Assembly: GCA_027625225.1 (NCBI GenBank)
Contig: JAQBWG010000025.1
Coordinates: 1-12,413, forward strand
DNA from: Chloroflexota bacterium
Lineage (GTDB): Bacteria > Chloroflexota > Dehalococcoidia > Lucifugimonadales > VGZR01
Direction: 5' to 3'
DNA length: 12,413 bases
Shown here piece after piece: positions 1 through 5,859 of the stretch (position 1 is the stretch's first letter; the number at the start of each line of letters is the position of its first letter). The notes under the pieces were generated by a model. That model saw only the letters and a program-made list of their open reading frames with translations, was not told the DNA's origin and searched no databases. The position numbers and the translations under genes were made by a program.

Positions 1-652
1 GCATCACGTCCACGCCCTTGCTGAAGTCCTGCGCCAGCTTGAGCCGCCCGATGGCAGGCACCCGCCGCATCAGCGGCCCCACGGTGAACAGCGCCACCAG
101 TGCGGCGCCGGACACGGCGGTGGCGGCAAGGAAGAAGGGTTTGAGTGAACTCAGTTCGTCCAGGAATATCAGACCGGTCAGACCGATGACCGCCTGCACC
201 GCGAGTTCAAACGTGCGCATGGTCGCCATCGTCGCCAGCACTGTGCCTGGCGGCACACCTTGCAACATCATCAGGCCCACCCGCACCGGCTCGTCCAGCA
301 CGGGTATGGGAGTCAGGCTGTTCACACCTATGGCCGTATTCTCCACCAGCACCAGCCGTGTCGTGCTCACCTTGTGCTCACGGAACAACAGTCGCCACCG
401 CGCACCCCTGAGGTAATAGGCCACCAGTACCAGCGTCAGCGCAGCCACGAAGTACCACGGGTTCGCCCGTGCGAACGCCGTGTTCACGCCGCCCCAGTCG
501 AGACCTTTAAACGCCAGGAACAGAAGGAACGCGCCGATGGCGCTGGCGCCCACCGCGCCAACCGTCCACATAGCCCGCCTAACCCCGCGCGATTCTCTTA
601 CTGCGGCCAGTCGTGCTCCCAGTGCTGCCCCCTTGCTGCGAGCCTTTCGCAT
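1..652 (-). CDS. LPG-synthase-TM / flippase-like integral membrane protein (partial, C-terminus cut by window edge)
   Basis: Reading the minus strand from 652 down to 1 gives about 217 residues with no stop. The protein has several hydrophobic segments (about residues 29-48, 66-81, 150-163 and 171-192). Signature stretches are LRGARWRLLF and a loop with N-S-L-T-P-I-P followed by E-P-V-R-V-G. This pattern (Arg-Trp-Arg after a helix, then an Asn/Pro loop and an E-x-x-R motif) is typical of the lysylphosphatidylglycerol synthase transmembrane family (PF03706, UPF0104). Many members transport or flip lipids or are of unknown function; no aminoacyl-transferase domain can be seen because the gene runs off the window. 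The start is ambiguous. ATG at 652 gives a basic, Arg/Lys-rich N-terminus and has an in-frame stop (656-658) just upstream. ATG at 571 starts just before the first helix. Neither has a strong ribosome-binding site. The gene is transcribed divergently from plsY. The family call is solid; the substrate is unknown. Confidence 0.72.
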   Translation of the reverse strand, partial: MRKARSKGAALGARLAAVRESRGVRRAMWTVGAVGASAIGAFLLFLAFKGLDWGGVNTAFARANPWYFVAALTLVLVAYYLRGARWRLLFREHKVSTTRLVLVENTAIGVNSLTPIPVLDEPVRVGLMMLQGVPPGTVLATMATMRTFELAVQAVIGLTGLIFLDELSSLKPFFLAATAVSGAALVALFTVGPLMRRVPAIGRLKLAQDFSKGVDVM

Positions 653-1017
653 GTCTCACGCGTATCCGCGTGTCGTGTAAAGAACGCGTACGTAACTGGC
701 CCGTAGTCTAATGGATGCCCGCCCCACGTGAAAGCCTGGGAGTCTGGACACCCCATACGGATACCTTTACCATAGCCGACGGCACTATTAGGGTTACAAT
801 TCATCGGCCCGTGTAAATCTGTACGAGCAACCTTGCATGGAACCTGCAGGGTCAGTTAGTAGAGATGCTAATGGGGAGTCCAGAGGGGCCAGCCCCTCTG
901 GCGGGGGAACTGGGGGTGTCCCCCAGTTTTCCTTCCCCCTTCCTGCAGGAAGGGGGTCAGGGGGATGGTCGGAACCGTTGCCAAAACAAAACGTGTGTAA
1001 GTGAGAACAGCGAAGCT
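653..1017. other. Divergent intergenic region containing a hairpin-rich repeat
   Basis: This 365-bp gap separates the minus-strand flippase-like gene from plus-strand plsY. The left part (653-870) holds no convincing gene: the short minus-strand reading frame covering 598-804 overlaps the flippase start and has no recognisable features. The right part (about 873-975) is filled by the repeat described separately. Both divergent promoters should lie here, but I see no convincing -35/-10 pair. Confidence 0.6.
873..975. repeat. Hairpin-rich dispersed repeat, copy 1 (three perfect inverted repeats in a row)
   Basis: Three consecutive inverted repeats are present. Hairpin A has arms 880-889 and 892-901 (10 bp, 2-nt loop). 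Hairpin B has arms 908-916 and 920-928 (9 bp, 3-nt loop). Hairpin C is a 22-nt perfect palindrome at 935-956. A G-rich tail with CAGGGGGATGG follows at 958-968. The block from about 890 to 975 aligns with 2789-2877, so it is a repeat family and not a one-off terminator. It lies in the 5' region of plsY, between divergent genes, so it cannot terminate either neighbour's own transcript, although its RNA could affect the plsY leader. Confidence 0.8.
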
Positions 1018-1674
1018 ATGAATGAACCCTGGTTTTATATCGTCTGGATAATCGGCAGCTACCTGCTCGGCTCGGTCATGGTCGGCATCCTCGTCACCCA
1101 GGCCAAGGGTGTGGACATCCGCAAGGTCGGCACCGGCAACCCCGGCACCGCCAACATCTGGCGCGAGGTCGGCGCGAAGTACGCCCTCACCGTCTTCGTC
1201 CTCGACATCCTCAAGGGCGTCGCCATAACCCTGCCTCTCTACATCCTTGATGTGCCCAAGTGGGTGGCATGGGTCTCGGTCATGACCTTCCTGGCCGGAC
1301 AGTTCTGGCCCATCTTCTACCGCTTCAAGGGCGGCACCGGCATGGCCGCCATGTTCGGCACCACCGCCGGACTGCTCCCCTGGGGCGCCCTCATCGGCCT
1401 GCCGCTGGGAGCCGGATTCATGGGCAAGACCAAGAACGTCGGATGGGCCGGAGGCATCTTCCTCGGCACCGCCCTTATCGTCGGCGGCATCCTCCACACC
1501 ACCGTCGCCGACACCTACCGCGGTTTCTGGGACAATGACTACATCAGCATCATCGCCGTCGCCATGGGTATGGTGGCCGTATTCCTTAAGCAAATCTTCC
1601 AGTACAAAAACATAGCCCCACCCGAAGAGCGGGTTAAAGGCCCGAAACAGGCCAAAGCTACCGGAACAAAATAG
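1018..1674 (+). CDS. plsY: PlsY-family glycerol-3-phosphate acyltransferase homologue with divergent active-site motifs
   Basis: The 218-residue integral membrane protein matches the PlsY family in length and layout. PlsY transfers the acyl group of acyl-phosphate to glycerol-3-phosphate, the first acylation in bacterial phospholipid synthesis. Visible features: N-terminal helix with GSYLLGS (13-19); motif 1 VGTGNPGTANIWREVG (37-52) with the Arg at 49; motif 2 FKGGTGMAA (103-111); C-terminal FQYKNI (194-199). Further helices lie at about 57-78, 82-100, 113-135, 144-160 and 175-192. Several normally invariant positions differ: Ser to Thr at 39, Lys to Thr at 107 in the GGKG loop, and no clear His in the last motif. 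It may have altered activity or be a paralogue. ATG at 1018 is preferred because everything upstream in frame lies in the repeat; its ribosome-binding site is weak. The next gene follows 11 bp later, suggesting an operon. Confidence 0.82.
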   Translation: MNEPWFYIVWIIGSYLLGSVMVGILVTQAKGVDIRKVGTGNPGTANIWREVGAKYALTVFVLDILKGVAITLPLYILDVPKWVAWVSVMTFLAGQFWPIFYRFKGGTGMAAMFGTTAGLLPWGALIGLPLGAGFMGKTKNVGWAGGIFLGTALIVGGILHTTVADTYRGFWDNDYISIIAVAMGMVAVFLKQIFQYKNIAPPEERVKGPKQAKATGTK

Positions 1675-1685
1675 GAGGCGTAGAA

Positions 1686-2669
1686 ATGCCCAAACCTAAA
1701 GTATTCGTATCCCGAAAAATATTCCCCGAATATCTCGACCTCATCAGCCGCAAGGCCAACATGGAGTTGTGGGAGGACGAGCTTCCCCCCTCGCGCTCCA
1801 TCCTGCTCAAAAAATCGAAAGGCGTGGACGGTATCCTCTGCCTGTTAACCGACGCTATAGACGCCGAGTTCATGGACGCCGCAGGCCCCCAACTCAAGGT
1901 GGTCAGCCAAATCGCCGTCGGCTACAACAACATTGATGTCCCCGAGGCCACCCGCCGCAACATAGCCGTCGGCTACACCCCCGACGTGCTCACCAACACC
2001 ACCGCCGACTTCACCTTCGCCCTCCTCATGGCCGGAGCGCGAAAAATCGCGGCAGGCTACAAGTTCGTCCAGGAAGGGAAGTGGGAGACCTGGCACCCCC
2101 TCCATTTCCTCGGTCAAGATGTGTACGGAGCCACCCTCGGCATCGTGGGCATGGGCCGCATCGGCTTCGAGATGGCCCGCCGCGCCACCGGCTTCAACAT
2201 GAACATCATCTACTACGACGTCAACCGCCGCACCGACCTTGAGCAACAGATACCCATGAAATACGTGGATTTCGACACGCTGTTGAAGGAGTCCGACTTC
2301 GTCAGCCTGCACACCAACCTGACTCCTGAAACCAATCACCTCATGAGTGACGCCCAGTTCCGCAAGATGAAGCCCACCGCCGTTCTGGTAAACGCGTCCC
2401 GCGGCCCCGTCGTAGACCACGCCGCACTGTACCGCGCGCTCAAGAACGAGACCATCTGGGCCGCCGCTCTCGACGTGACTGAGCCGGAACCCATCCCCAG
2501 CAACGACCCGTTGCTCACGCTGGACAACTGCCTCATCGTGCCCCACATCGCCAGTGCCAGCGTCGCCACCCGCAGGGAGATGTCCCGCCTCGCCGCCCAG
2601 AACCTCATCAACGGCTTGGAAGGCAAGGAACTGCTCACTTGCGTGAACCCCGAGGTCTACCACAACTAA
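1686..2669 (+). CDS. D-2-hydroxyacid dehydrogenase, glyoxylate/hydroxypyruvate reductase-like
   Basis: This 327-residue protein has the usual length of the family. These NAD(P)H enzymes reduce 2-keto acids such as glyoxylate or hydroxypyruvate to D-2-hydroxyacids in the cytoplasm. The split substrate domain occupies about 1-100 and 290-327. The Rossmann domain carries GIVGMGRIG (152-160), with an acidic residue following at Asp178. The catalytic triad is present: Arg239 in NASRGP, Glu268 in DVTEPEP, His287 in VPHIAS. The substrate-loop motif is VGYNNID (78-84). A strong Shine-Dalgarno (AGGAGG at 1674-1679) precedes the ATG by 6 nt. The gene follows plsY by 11 bp, so the two are probably co-transcribed. 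GyaR/GhrB-type is the best subfamily guess; a phosphoglycerate dehydrogenase is less likely because no regulatory ACT domain is present. Exact substrate is not readable from sequence. Confidence 0.88.
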   Translation: MPKPKVFVSRKIFPEYLDLISRKANMELWEDELPPSRSILLKKSKGVDGILCLLTDAIDAEFMDAAGPQLKVVSQIAVGYNNIDVPEATRRNIAVGYTPDVLTNTTADFTFALLMAGARKIAAGYKFVQEGKWETWHPLHFLGQDVYGATLGIVGMGRIGFEMARRATGFNMNIIYYDVNRRTDLEQQIPMKYVDFDTLLKESDFVSLHTNLTPETNHLMSDAQFRKMKPTAVLVNASRGPVVDHAALYRALKNETIWAAALDVTEPEPIPSNDPLLTLDNCLIVPHIASASVATRREMSRLAAQNLINGLEGKELLTCVNPEVYHN

Positions 2670-2705
2670 ACTAAGCGAAGCGCAACCCGTCTAGATTCAG
2701 AGGGG

Positions 2706-2877
2706 AATCCAAAGGGGCGAAAGAGTAGGGAATATCTCGACCCGTAACCAGGTGCATTTTTACCCTGCATTGAGTTGGATGCAGAGCTCAGCCCTGCCGG
2801 GGGCATCGGGGGACGCCCCCGGTGTTTTTTTCTTCCCCCTTCCTGCCAGGAAGAGGGACAGGGGGATGGGTGAAACC
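2706..2877. repeat. Hairpin-rich dispersed repeat, copy 2 (apparently split by about 70 bp)
   Basis: The main block, 2789-2877, aligns with copy 1 (about 890-975). It shows a G-tract/C-tract hairpin, a T-rich spacer, the CTTCCCCCTTCCTG stretch (2832-2845) with a short inverted repeat, and the tail CAGGGGGATGG (2859-2869). The left arm of hairpin A appears separately at 2706-2718, matching 877-889 at 11 of 13 bases. Between them, 2719-2788 has no counterpart in copy 1 and holds a small inverted repeat (2765-2770 with 2779-2784). The block ends about 22 bp before the next gene. Confidence 0.7.
2797..2831 (+). terminator. Probable rho-independent terminator formed by repeat copy 2
   Basis: An 8-bp perfect GC stem (2797-2804 with 2815-2822, 10-nt loop) is followed by TG and then seven T residues (2825-2831). 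The orientation suits termination of the plsY-dehydrogenase transcript, 130 bp past the dehydrogenase stop. In copy 1 of the same repeat the corresponding hairpin is followed by fewer T residues. Confidence 0.55.
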
Positions 2878-2899
2878 AAAGCCATTACTACGGAGCGGT

Positions 2900-3898
2900 A
2901 TGAGCAAAACGACCTCTAGAACAAACCCTGCGAAACGCATCAAAGTAGTCGTAACCTATGAGCCCGTCCCCGGACTCGTGGACGACCTGCGCCGCGAGTT
3001 CCCCCAACTCGACGTCCGCTTCGCCCCCTCCGTCGAAGACCAACTCGTCGAGATTGCCGACGCGGACGTCTACATGGGCTGGATACCCCGCAACGTCTAC
3101 GAAAAAGCCAACGCCTTGAAGTGGATACAGGTGCCTGGTACGGGCATCGATGTCGTCATGGGTAACGTACCTGAGCTTGCAACCAACGACATCATCGTGA
3201 CCAACTGCAAGGGCAGCCACGCGGCATCAATGGCCGACCATACCCTCGGTATGGTCGTCGCCCTCGCCCACAAATTTCCCCGCATCTTCGCCGACCAGCA
3301 AGCCCGCAAGTGGGACACGGCTTCGTACCACAACCGGTTCGTCGAATTGGAGGGCTCCACCATGGGAATCCTGGCCCTCGGCGATATCGGCGCCGCCGTC
3401 GCTCGCCGCGCGCACGGCTTCGGCATGCGAGTCCTTGCCGTGGACGCCCAGCCCTCCATGAAAAAACCGCCCTTTGTTGAAGAAATCTGGGGTCTCGACA
3501 AACTCGACGCCCTCATCGCCGAGTCAGACTGGTTCGTCGTCACCGCTCCCATAACACCGGCGACACTGGGCCTCATCAACAAAGACCGCATTACAAAAAT
3601 GAAGCACGGCTCGTATCTTGTTGTCATCTCCCGCGGAGGCATCATCGACGAGGCCGAGCTCGCCGATGCACTGCGGTCCGGACAATGTGCCGGGGCATCA
3701 TTGGACGCCACCGAAATCGAACCCCTCTCCAAAGACAGCCCGCTCTGGAACCTCGACAACCTCATTCTTTCGCCGCACATATCCGCTGAAACGCCGGGCA
3801 CATTCCAGGGTAGGGCGGACGTCATCAAGGAGAACGTGCGCAGATACCTGGACGGCAAGCCGTTCGTGTACGTTTGCGACAAAAAAGCAGGCTACTAA
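2900..3898 (+). CDS. D-2-hydroxyacid dehydrogenase family protein (second, divergent paralogue)
   Basis: This 332-residue protein belongs to the NAD-dependent D-2-hydroxyacid dehydrogenase superfamily but is clearly not a recent copy of its neighbour. The substrate domain spans about 10-110 and 298-332. The Rossmann domain has GILALGDIG (156-164), where the first Gly of GxGxxG is Ala159, with an acidic residue at Asp182. Catalytic residues are kept: Arg245 in ISRGG, Glu274 in ATEIEPL, His293 in SPHISAE. The substrate loop is VPGTGID (78-84). ATG at 2900 is chosen because GGAG lies 4 nt upstream (2892-2895) and the in-frame extension to 2822 would encode the repeat. Repeat copy 2 with its terminator-like hairpin separates it from the upstream dehydrogenase, so it probably has its own promoter. 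Substrate unknown; a cytoplasmic 2-keto acid reductase is the safe description. Confidence 0.85.
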   Translation: MSKTTSRTNPAKRIKVVVTYEPVPGLVDDLRREFPQLDVRFAPSVEDQLVEIADADVYMGWIPRNVYEKANALKWIQVPGTGIDVVMGNVPELATNDIIVTNCKGSHAASMADHTLGMVVALAHKFPRIFADQQARKWDTASYHNRFVELEGSTMGILALGDIGAAVARRAHGFGMRVLAVDAQPSMKKPPFVEEIWGLDKLDALIAESDWFVVTAPITPATLGLINKDRITKMKHGSYLVVISRGGIIDEAELADALRSGQCAGASLDATEIEPLSKDSPLWNLDNLILSPHISAETPGTFQGRADVIKENVRRYLDGKPFVYVCDKKAGY

Positions 3899-3946
3899 GA
3901 CCGCATTCGCTCTCTCCAGCGTAGGCACCTGCTAGAAGAGAGAATT

Positions 3947-3969
3947 CCGCGAGGATTCGCCGCTCGCGG
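3947..3969 (+). terminator. Possible weak terminator hairpin after the second dehydrogenase
   Basis: A 7-bp stem (3947-3953 with 3963-3969, 9-nt loop) lies 48 bp past the stop codon. It is followed by a pyrimidine-rich stretch (CCCTTATCCTTT, 3970-3981) without a clean T run. It could stop transcription or be incidental. Confidence 0.3.
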
Positions 3970-4050
3970 CCCTTATCCTTTGACCTCAGCTACCCGAGAG
4001 TGCTAGCATCGTTGGGCAAAAGTTTCGGCGGACTAGCGTGAAACAGCCAT

Positions 4051-4085
4051 TCGTTGGATAATCTATAGCGAAGAAAATCCAACGA
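4051..4085. promoter_or_regulatory. 9-bp inverted repeat upstream of the coiled-coil gene pair
   Basis: The arms 4051-4059 and 4077-4085 are perfect reverse complements separated by 17 nt, ending 65 bp before the ATG at 4151. No T run follows, so it is not an ordinary terminator. The position fits an operator or a leader stem-loop. A GATAAT at 4057-4062 resembles a -10 box, but no good -35 is seen. Confidence 0.35.
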
Positions 4086-4150
4086 GCTACCCGCCATACC
4101 CATACATCGAAAATCTCTTGGTGGTGAGAGCGCACCAGAAAAGAACCCCG

Positions 4151-4798
4151 ATGGCACAGAAGACAACGAGTTCTAAAGAGCTTTGGGGAGTCAAGTTTTC
4201 AGTCGTAGAAAAGGGTCTGTCCGAAGACGATGTCGTCGCATTCGTGGACGACATGATGGCCAAAGCCAAGACTTTGAACGAGAAAGAGAAGCACTCTTCG
4301 CTGCTTCGACTTGCCGAGCAAACAGTCGTAGAAGCGGAAAAGCTGGCCGAAGAGATTAGAGAAAAGGCCAAGCAGGATGCCCAGGCCGAAGCGTCAAAGG
4401 CACGGGATGAAATCCTCGCCACCGCCAAGGCCGAGGCTGAAGATCTCATTTCGGATGCCGATGAGAAGGCGTCCGCGAAGATTGCCGAAGGCAAGAGTCA
4501 GGCAACCGAGGAAGCGAAGAACATCGCCAGCAAGGCCAAACGCGAGGCCGAACGCATCCTCGAAGAATCCCACGAAAGAGTAAAGAGCATCGAGTCGAAT
4601 TCCCGGCTCGAAGCCGAATTCATCGTCCGCCGCATGACTCAGAACATCTCGGAAGGTCTGCGGCGTGCCGTCACCGAAGCCACGAACGAAATCCTTCCGT
4701 CTCTGGATGAACTGGTCAGCGAACTAAGGACGGAGTTCCAGTCCGAAGATTCGTACGACGACTCCAGGTCACGATCCAGCAGATCAAAGAAGGGCTAG
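4151..4798 (+). CDS. DivIVA-like coiled-coil protein (paralogue A)
   Basis: This 215-residue soluble protein begins with a DivIVA-like motif, LWGVKFSVVEKGLSEDDVVAF (11-31), resembling the DivIVA N-terminal pattern in which a F-x-x-x-x-x-G-hydrophobic segment precedes an acidic helix ending V-x-x-F. Residues about 35-180 are almost uninterrupted Ala/Glu/Lys helix, predicted coiled coil. The acidic Ser/Asp/Arg tail (197-215) is probably disordered. DivIVA-type proteins form membrane-bound or polar scaffolds; that role here is inference. There is no signal peptide or membrane segment. ATG at 4151 is preferred since homology to paralogue B begins soon after it; GTG codons at 4121 and 4124 and TTG at 4118 are possible alternatives, and no strong Shine-Dalgarno decides. 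Low-complexity helix can mimic other coiled-coil families (ATPase b/H subunits), so confidence rests on the N-terminus and the tandem paralogue. Confidence 0.65.
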   Translation: MAQKTTSSKELWGVKFSVVEKGLSEDDVVAFVDDMMAKAKTLNEKEKHSSLLRLAEQTVVEAEKLAEEIREKAKQDAQAEASKARDEILATAKAEAEDLISDADEKASAKIAEGKSQATEEAKNIASKAKREAERILEESHERVKSIESNSRLEAEFIVRRMTQNISEGLRRAVTEATNEILPSLDELVSELRTEFQSEDSYDDSRSRSSRSKKG

Positions 4799-4823
4799 GA
4801 ACACGCAACGCTCGTGGCCTGGC

Positions 4824-4855
4824 GGACGCGGTGCGTCCACACCTCCGCTTCGCGG
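4824..4855. repeat. Two small hairpins between the coiled-coil paralogues
   Basis: A 6-bp stem (4824-4829 with 4833-4838, 3-nt loop) and a 4-bp GC stem (4845-4848 with 4852-4855) lie in the 78-bp gap between paralogues A and B. No T run follows. They could affect processing or partial read-through, or be accidental in GC-rich DNA. Confidence 0.3.
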
Positions 4856-4876
4856 CAGCGTGAGGCATAGTACTTG

Positions 4877-5809
4877 ATGACTTCAGAAAACGTACGCAAG
4901 CTATGGGGGAAAGACTTCCGGGTGGTCCCGCGTGGACTCTCGGAGCAGGACGTTGTCGCCCACATAGAGCGCCTTCAGGAAGAATACAAGTCCGCGATGG
5001 AGAAGATTCGGCATGTCGAATCGCTCCGCGAACTCGCCTCCAGAACGGTGCAGGAGGCGCAACGGGTCGGTGAGGAGATTAAAGAGCAGGCCACCAGGGA
5101 TGCCGAGGAACACGCGGCGACTATCATTGAAGAGGCGCAAACCCGCGCCAGAGGCTTGCTCGACAATGCCCGCATCGAAAGCACTAGGCAACCGCCGCCA
5201 CCCTCACAAGAACAGGTAGAACGTGAACGCCAGCAGGTGTCCGACGCAATCGCCGGGGCACAAAAAGATATTGCCGACATGATTGCGGAAGCCAAACATC
5301 AGGCGGAAGCCGCTATCGAAGAGGCCAATCAGACCGCCGAGCGCATCGTGGGCGAAGCGATCTCCGAGGCTGAGGGTATTTTACAAGAGGCGAACGAACT
5401 CACCAACCGGGCCCAAAAGGCGCTCGCCGACGCACGTGCGGAGGCGCGCGACATCGTGAACCATGCAAGGGAAGATTCTCGGACTGTCCATGAATCGGCA
5501 AGGCCACCTGTCCAACCGGCACAACCCACGCCCGCTCGAACACCGGCTCCAGCTCTCTCTCGCAGCACACGCAAGCCGCATCCAGTCATCAGGTGGAAGG
5601 CTGTGCCGGGTGCGACGCGCTACGGTGTCTACGTCTCCACGCCGCCGCACAGCCCGCAGAACGTCGTTTTCAAAAAAGAGGACATCACCGACACGTCCGT
5701 TAGCATTCCACTGGAATTGGATGGCGACAGGACATACGAATGGACGATACGCGCGGGCAACGAAAAGGGCTGGGGCCCTATGGCCCCGTACAAGAAACTC
5801 TCCGCCTGA
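4877..5809 (+). CDS. DivIVA-like coiled-coil protein with C-terminal fibronectin-III-like domain (paralogue B)
   Basis: This 310-residue protein opens with KLWGKDFRVVPRGLSEQDVV (8-27), matching paralogue A's N-terminus. The similarity continues through SL-x-x-LA-x-x-TV-x-EA and EEI-x-E-x-A-x-x-DA up to about residue 95. A Pro-rich break (106-110) separates two coiled-coil segments (about 25-102 and 111-205). A Pro/Thr/Ala linker (209-227) leads to a beta-rich domain at 237-308. There IRWKAVPGATRYGVYV and TYEWTIRAGNEKGWGP fit the fibronectin type III pattern (conserved Trp, Gly-Ala-Thr-x-Tyr, late Tyr and Gly-x-Gly). No signal peptide or membrane helix is seen, so the protein is probably cytoplasmic, an unusual place for such a domain. 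ATG at 4877 has TGAGG 11 nt upstream; TTG at 4874 is an alternative. The nfeD gene follows after 50 bp. Function unknown; a scaffold is an inference. Confidence 0.7.
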   Translation: MTSENVRKLWGKDFRVVPRGLSEQDVVAHIERLQEEYKSAMEKIRHVESLRELASRTVQEAQRVGEEIKEQATRDAEEHAATIIEEAQTRARGLLDNARIESTRQPPPPSQEQVERERQQVSDAIAGAQKDIADMIAEAKHQAEAAIEEANQTAERIVGEAISEAEGILQEANELTNRAQKALADARAEARDIVNHAREDSRTVHESARPPVQPAQPTPARTPAPALSRSTRKPHPVIRWKAVPGATRYGVYVSTPPHSPQNVVFKKEDITDTSVSIPLELDGDRTYEWTIRAGNEKGWGPMAPYKKLSA

Positions 5810-5825
5810 ATCACCCGGCCTGCCG

Positions 5826-5853
5826 TTCCCGTGTAAGATAACTGCGGGAAGGT
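5826..5853 (+). promoter_or_regulatory. Short inverted repeat covering the nfeD ribosome-binding site
   Basis: Arms 5826-5831 and 5845-5850 are perfect reverse complements (6 bp, 13-nt loop). The right arm includes the start of the Shine-Dalgarno-like GGGAAGG (5846-5852) of the GTG at 5860. Folding would hide part of the ribosome-binding site. The loop holds TAAGAT (5834-5839), a passable -10 box. Either reading is tentative. Confidence 0.3.
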
Positions 5854-5859
5854 GAAAAC

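Noticed and set aside
18..706. Plus-strand open frames at the left edge
   Set aside because: They are antisense to the LPG-synthase-TM family gene; products are Arg/Ser/Thr/Pro-rich with no membrane or domain pattern.
698..770. tRNA-like stretch (GGCCCGTAGTCTAATGGATG) in the divergent intergenic region
   Set aside because: The opening resembles an acceptor/D-arm, but the D-stem does not pair, no anticodon stem fits, and there is no GTTCGAATC-type T-loop.
873..975. CRISPR array or attachment site in the repeat region
   Set aside because: The repeats are adjacent, different palindromes, not identical direct repeats with spacers, and no cas or integrase gene is present.
865..1017. Upstream extension of plsY to 865
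   Set aside because: The added 51 residues are a translation of the hairpin repeat; PlsY normally begins right before its first helix, as it does from 1018.
868..1593. Long minus-strand open frame opposite plsY
   Set aside because: It is antisense to a recognised PlsY gene; its product is Asp/Gly/Glu/Val-rich, typical of a shadow frame in GC-rich DNA, and runs through the repeat.
1845..2663. 272-codon minus-strand open frame opposite the first dehydrogenase
   Set aside because: The plus strand encodes a full, motif-complete dehydrogenase; the antisense product has no family motifs and a Val/Gly/His-rich shadow composition.
3097..3882. 261-codon minus-strand open frame opposite the second dehydrogenase
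   Set aside because: Antisense to a gene with an intact catalytic triad; Ser/Arg/Met-rich with no recognisable domain.
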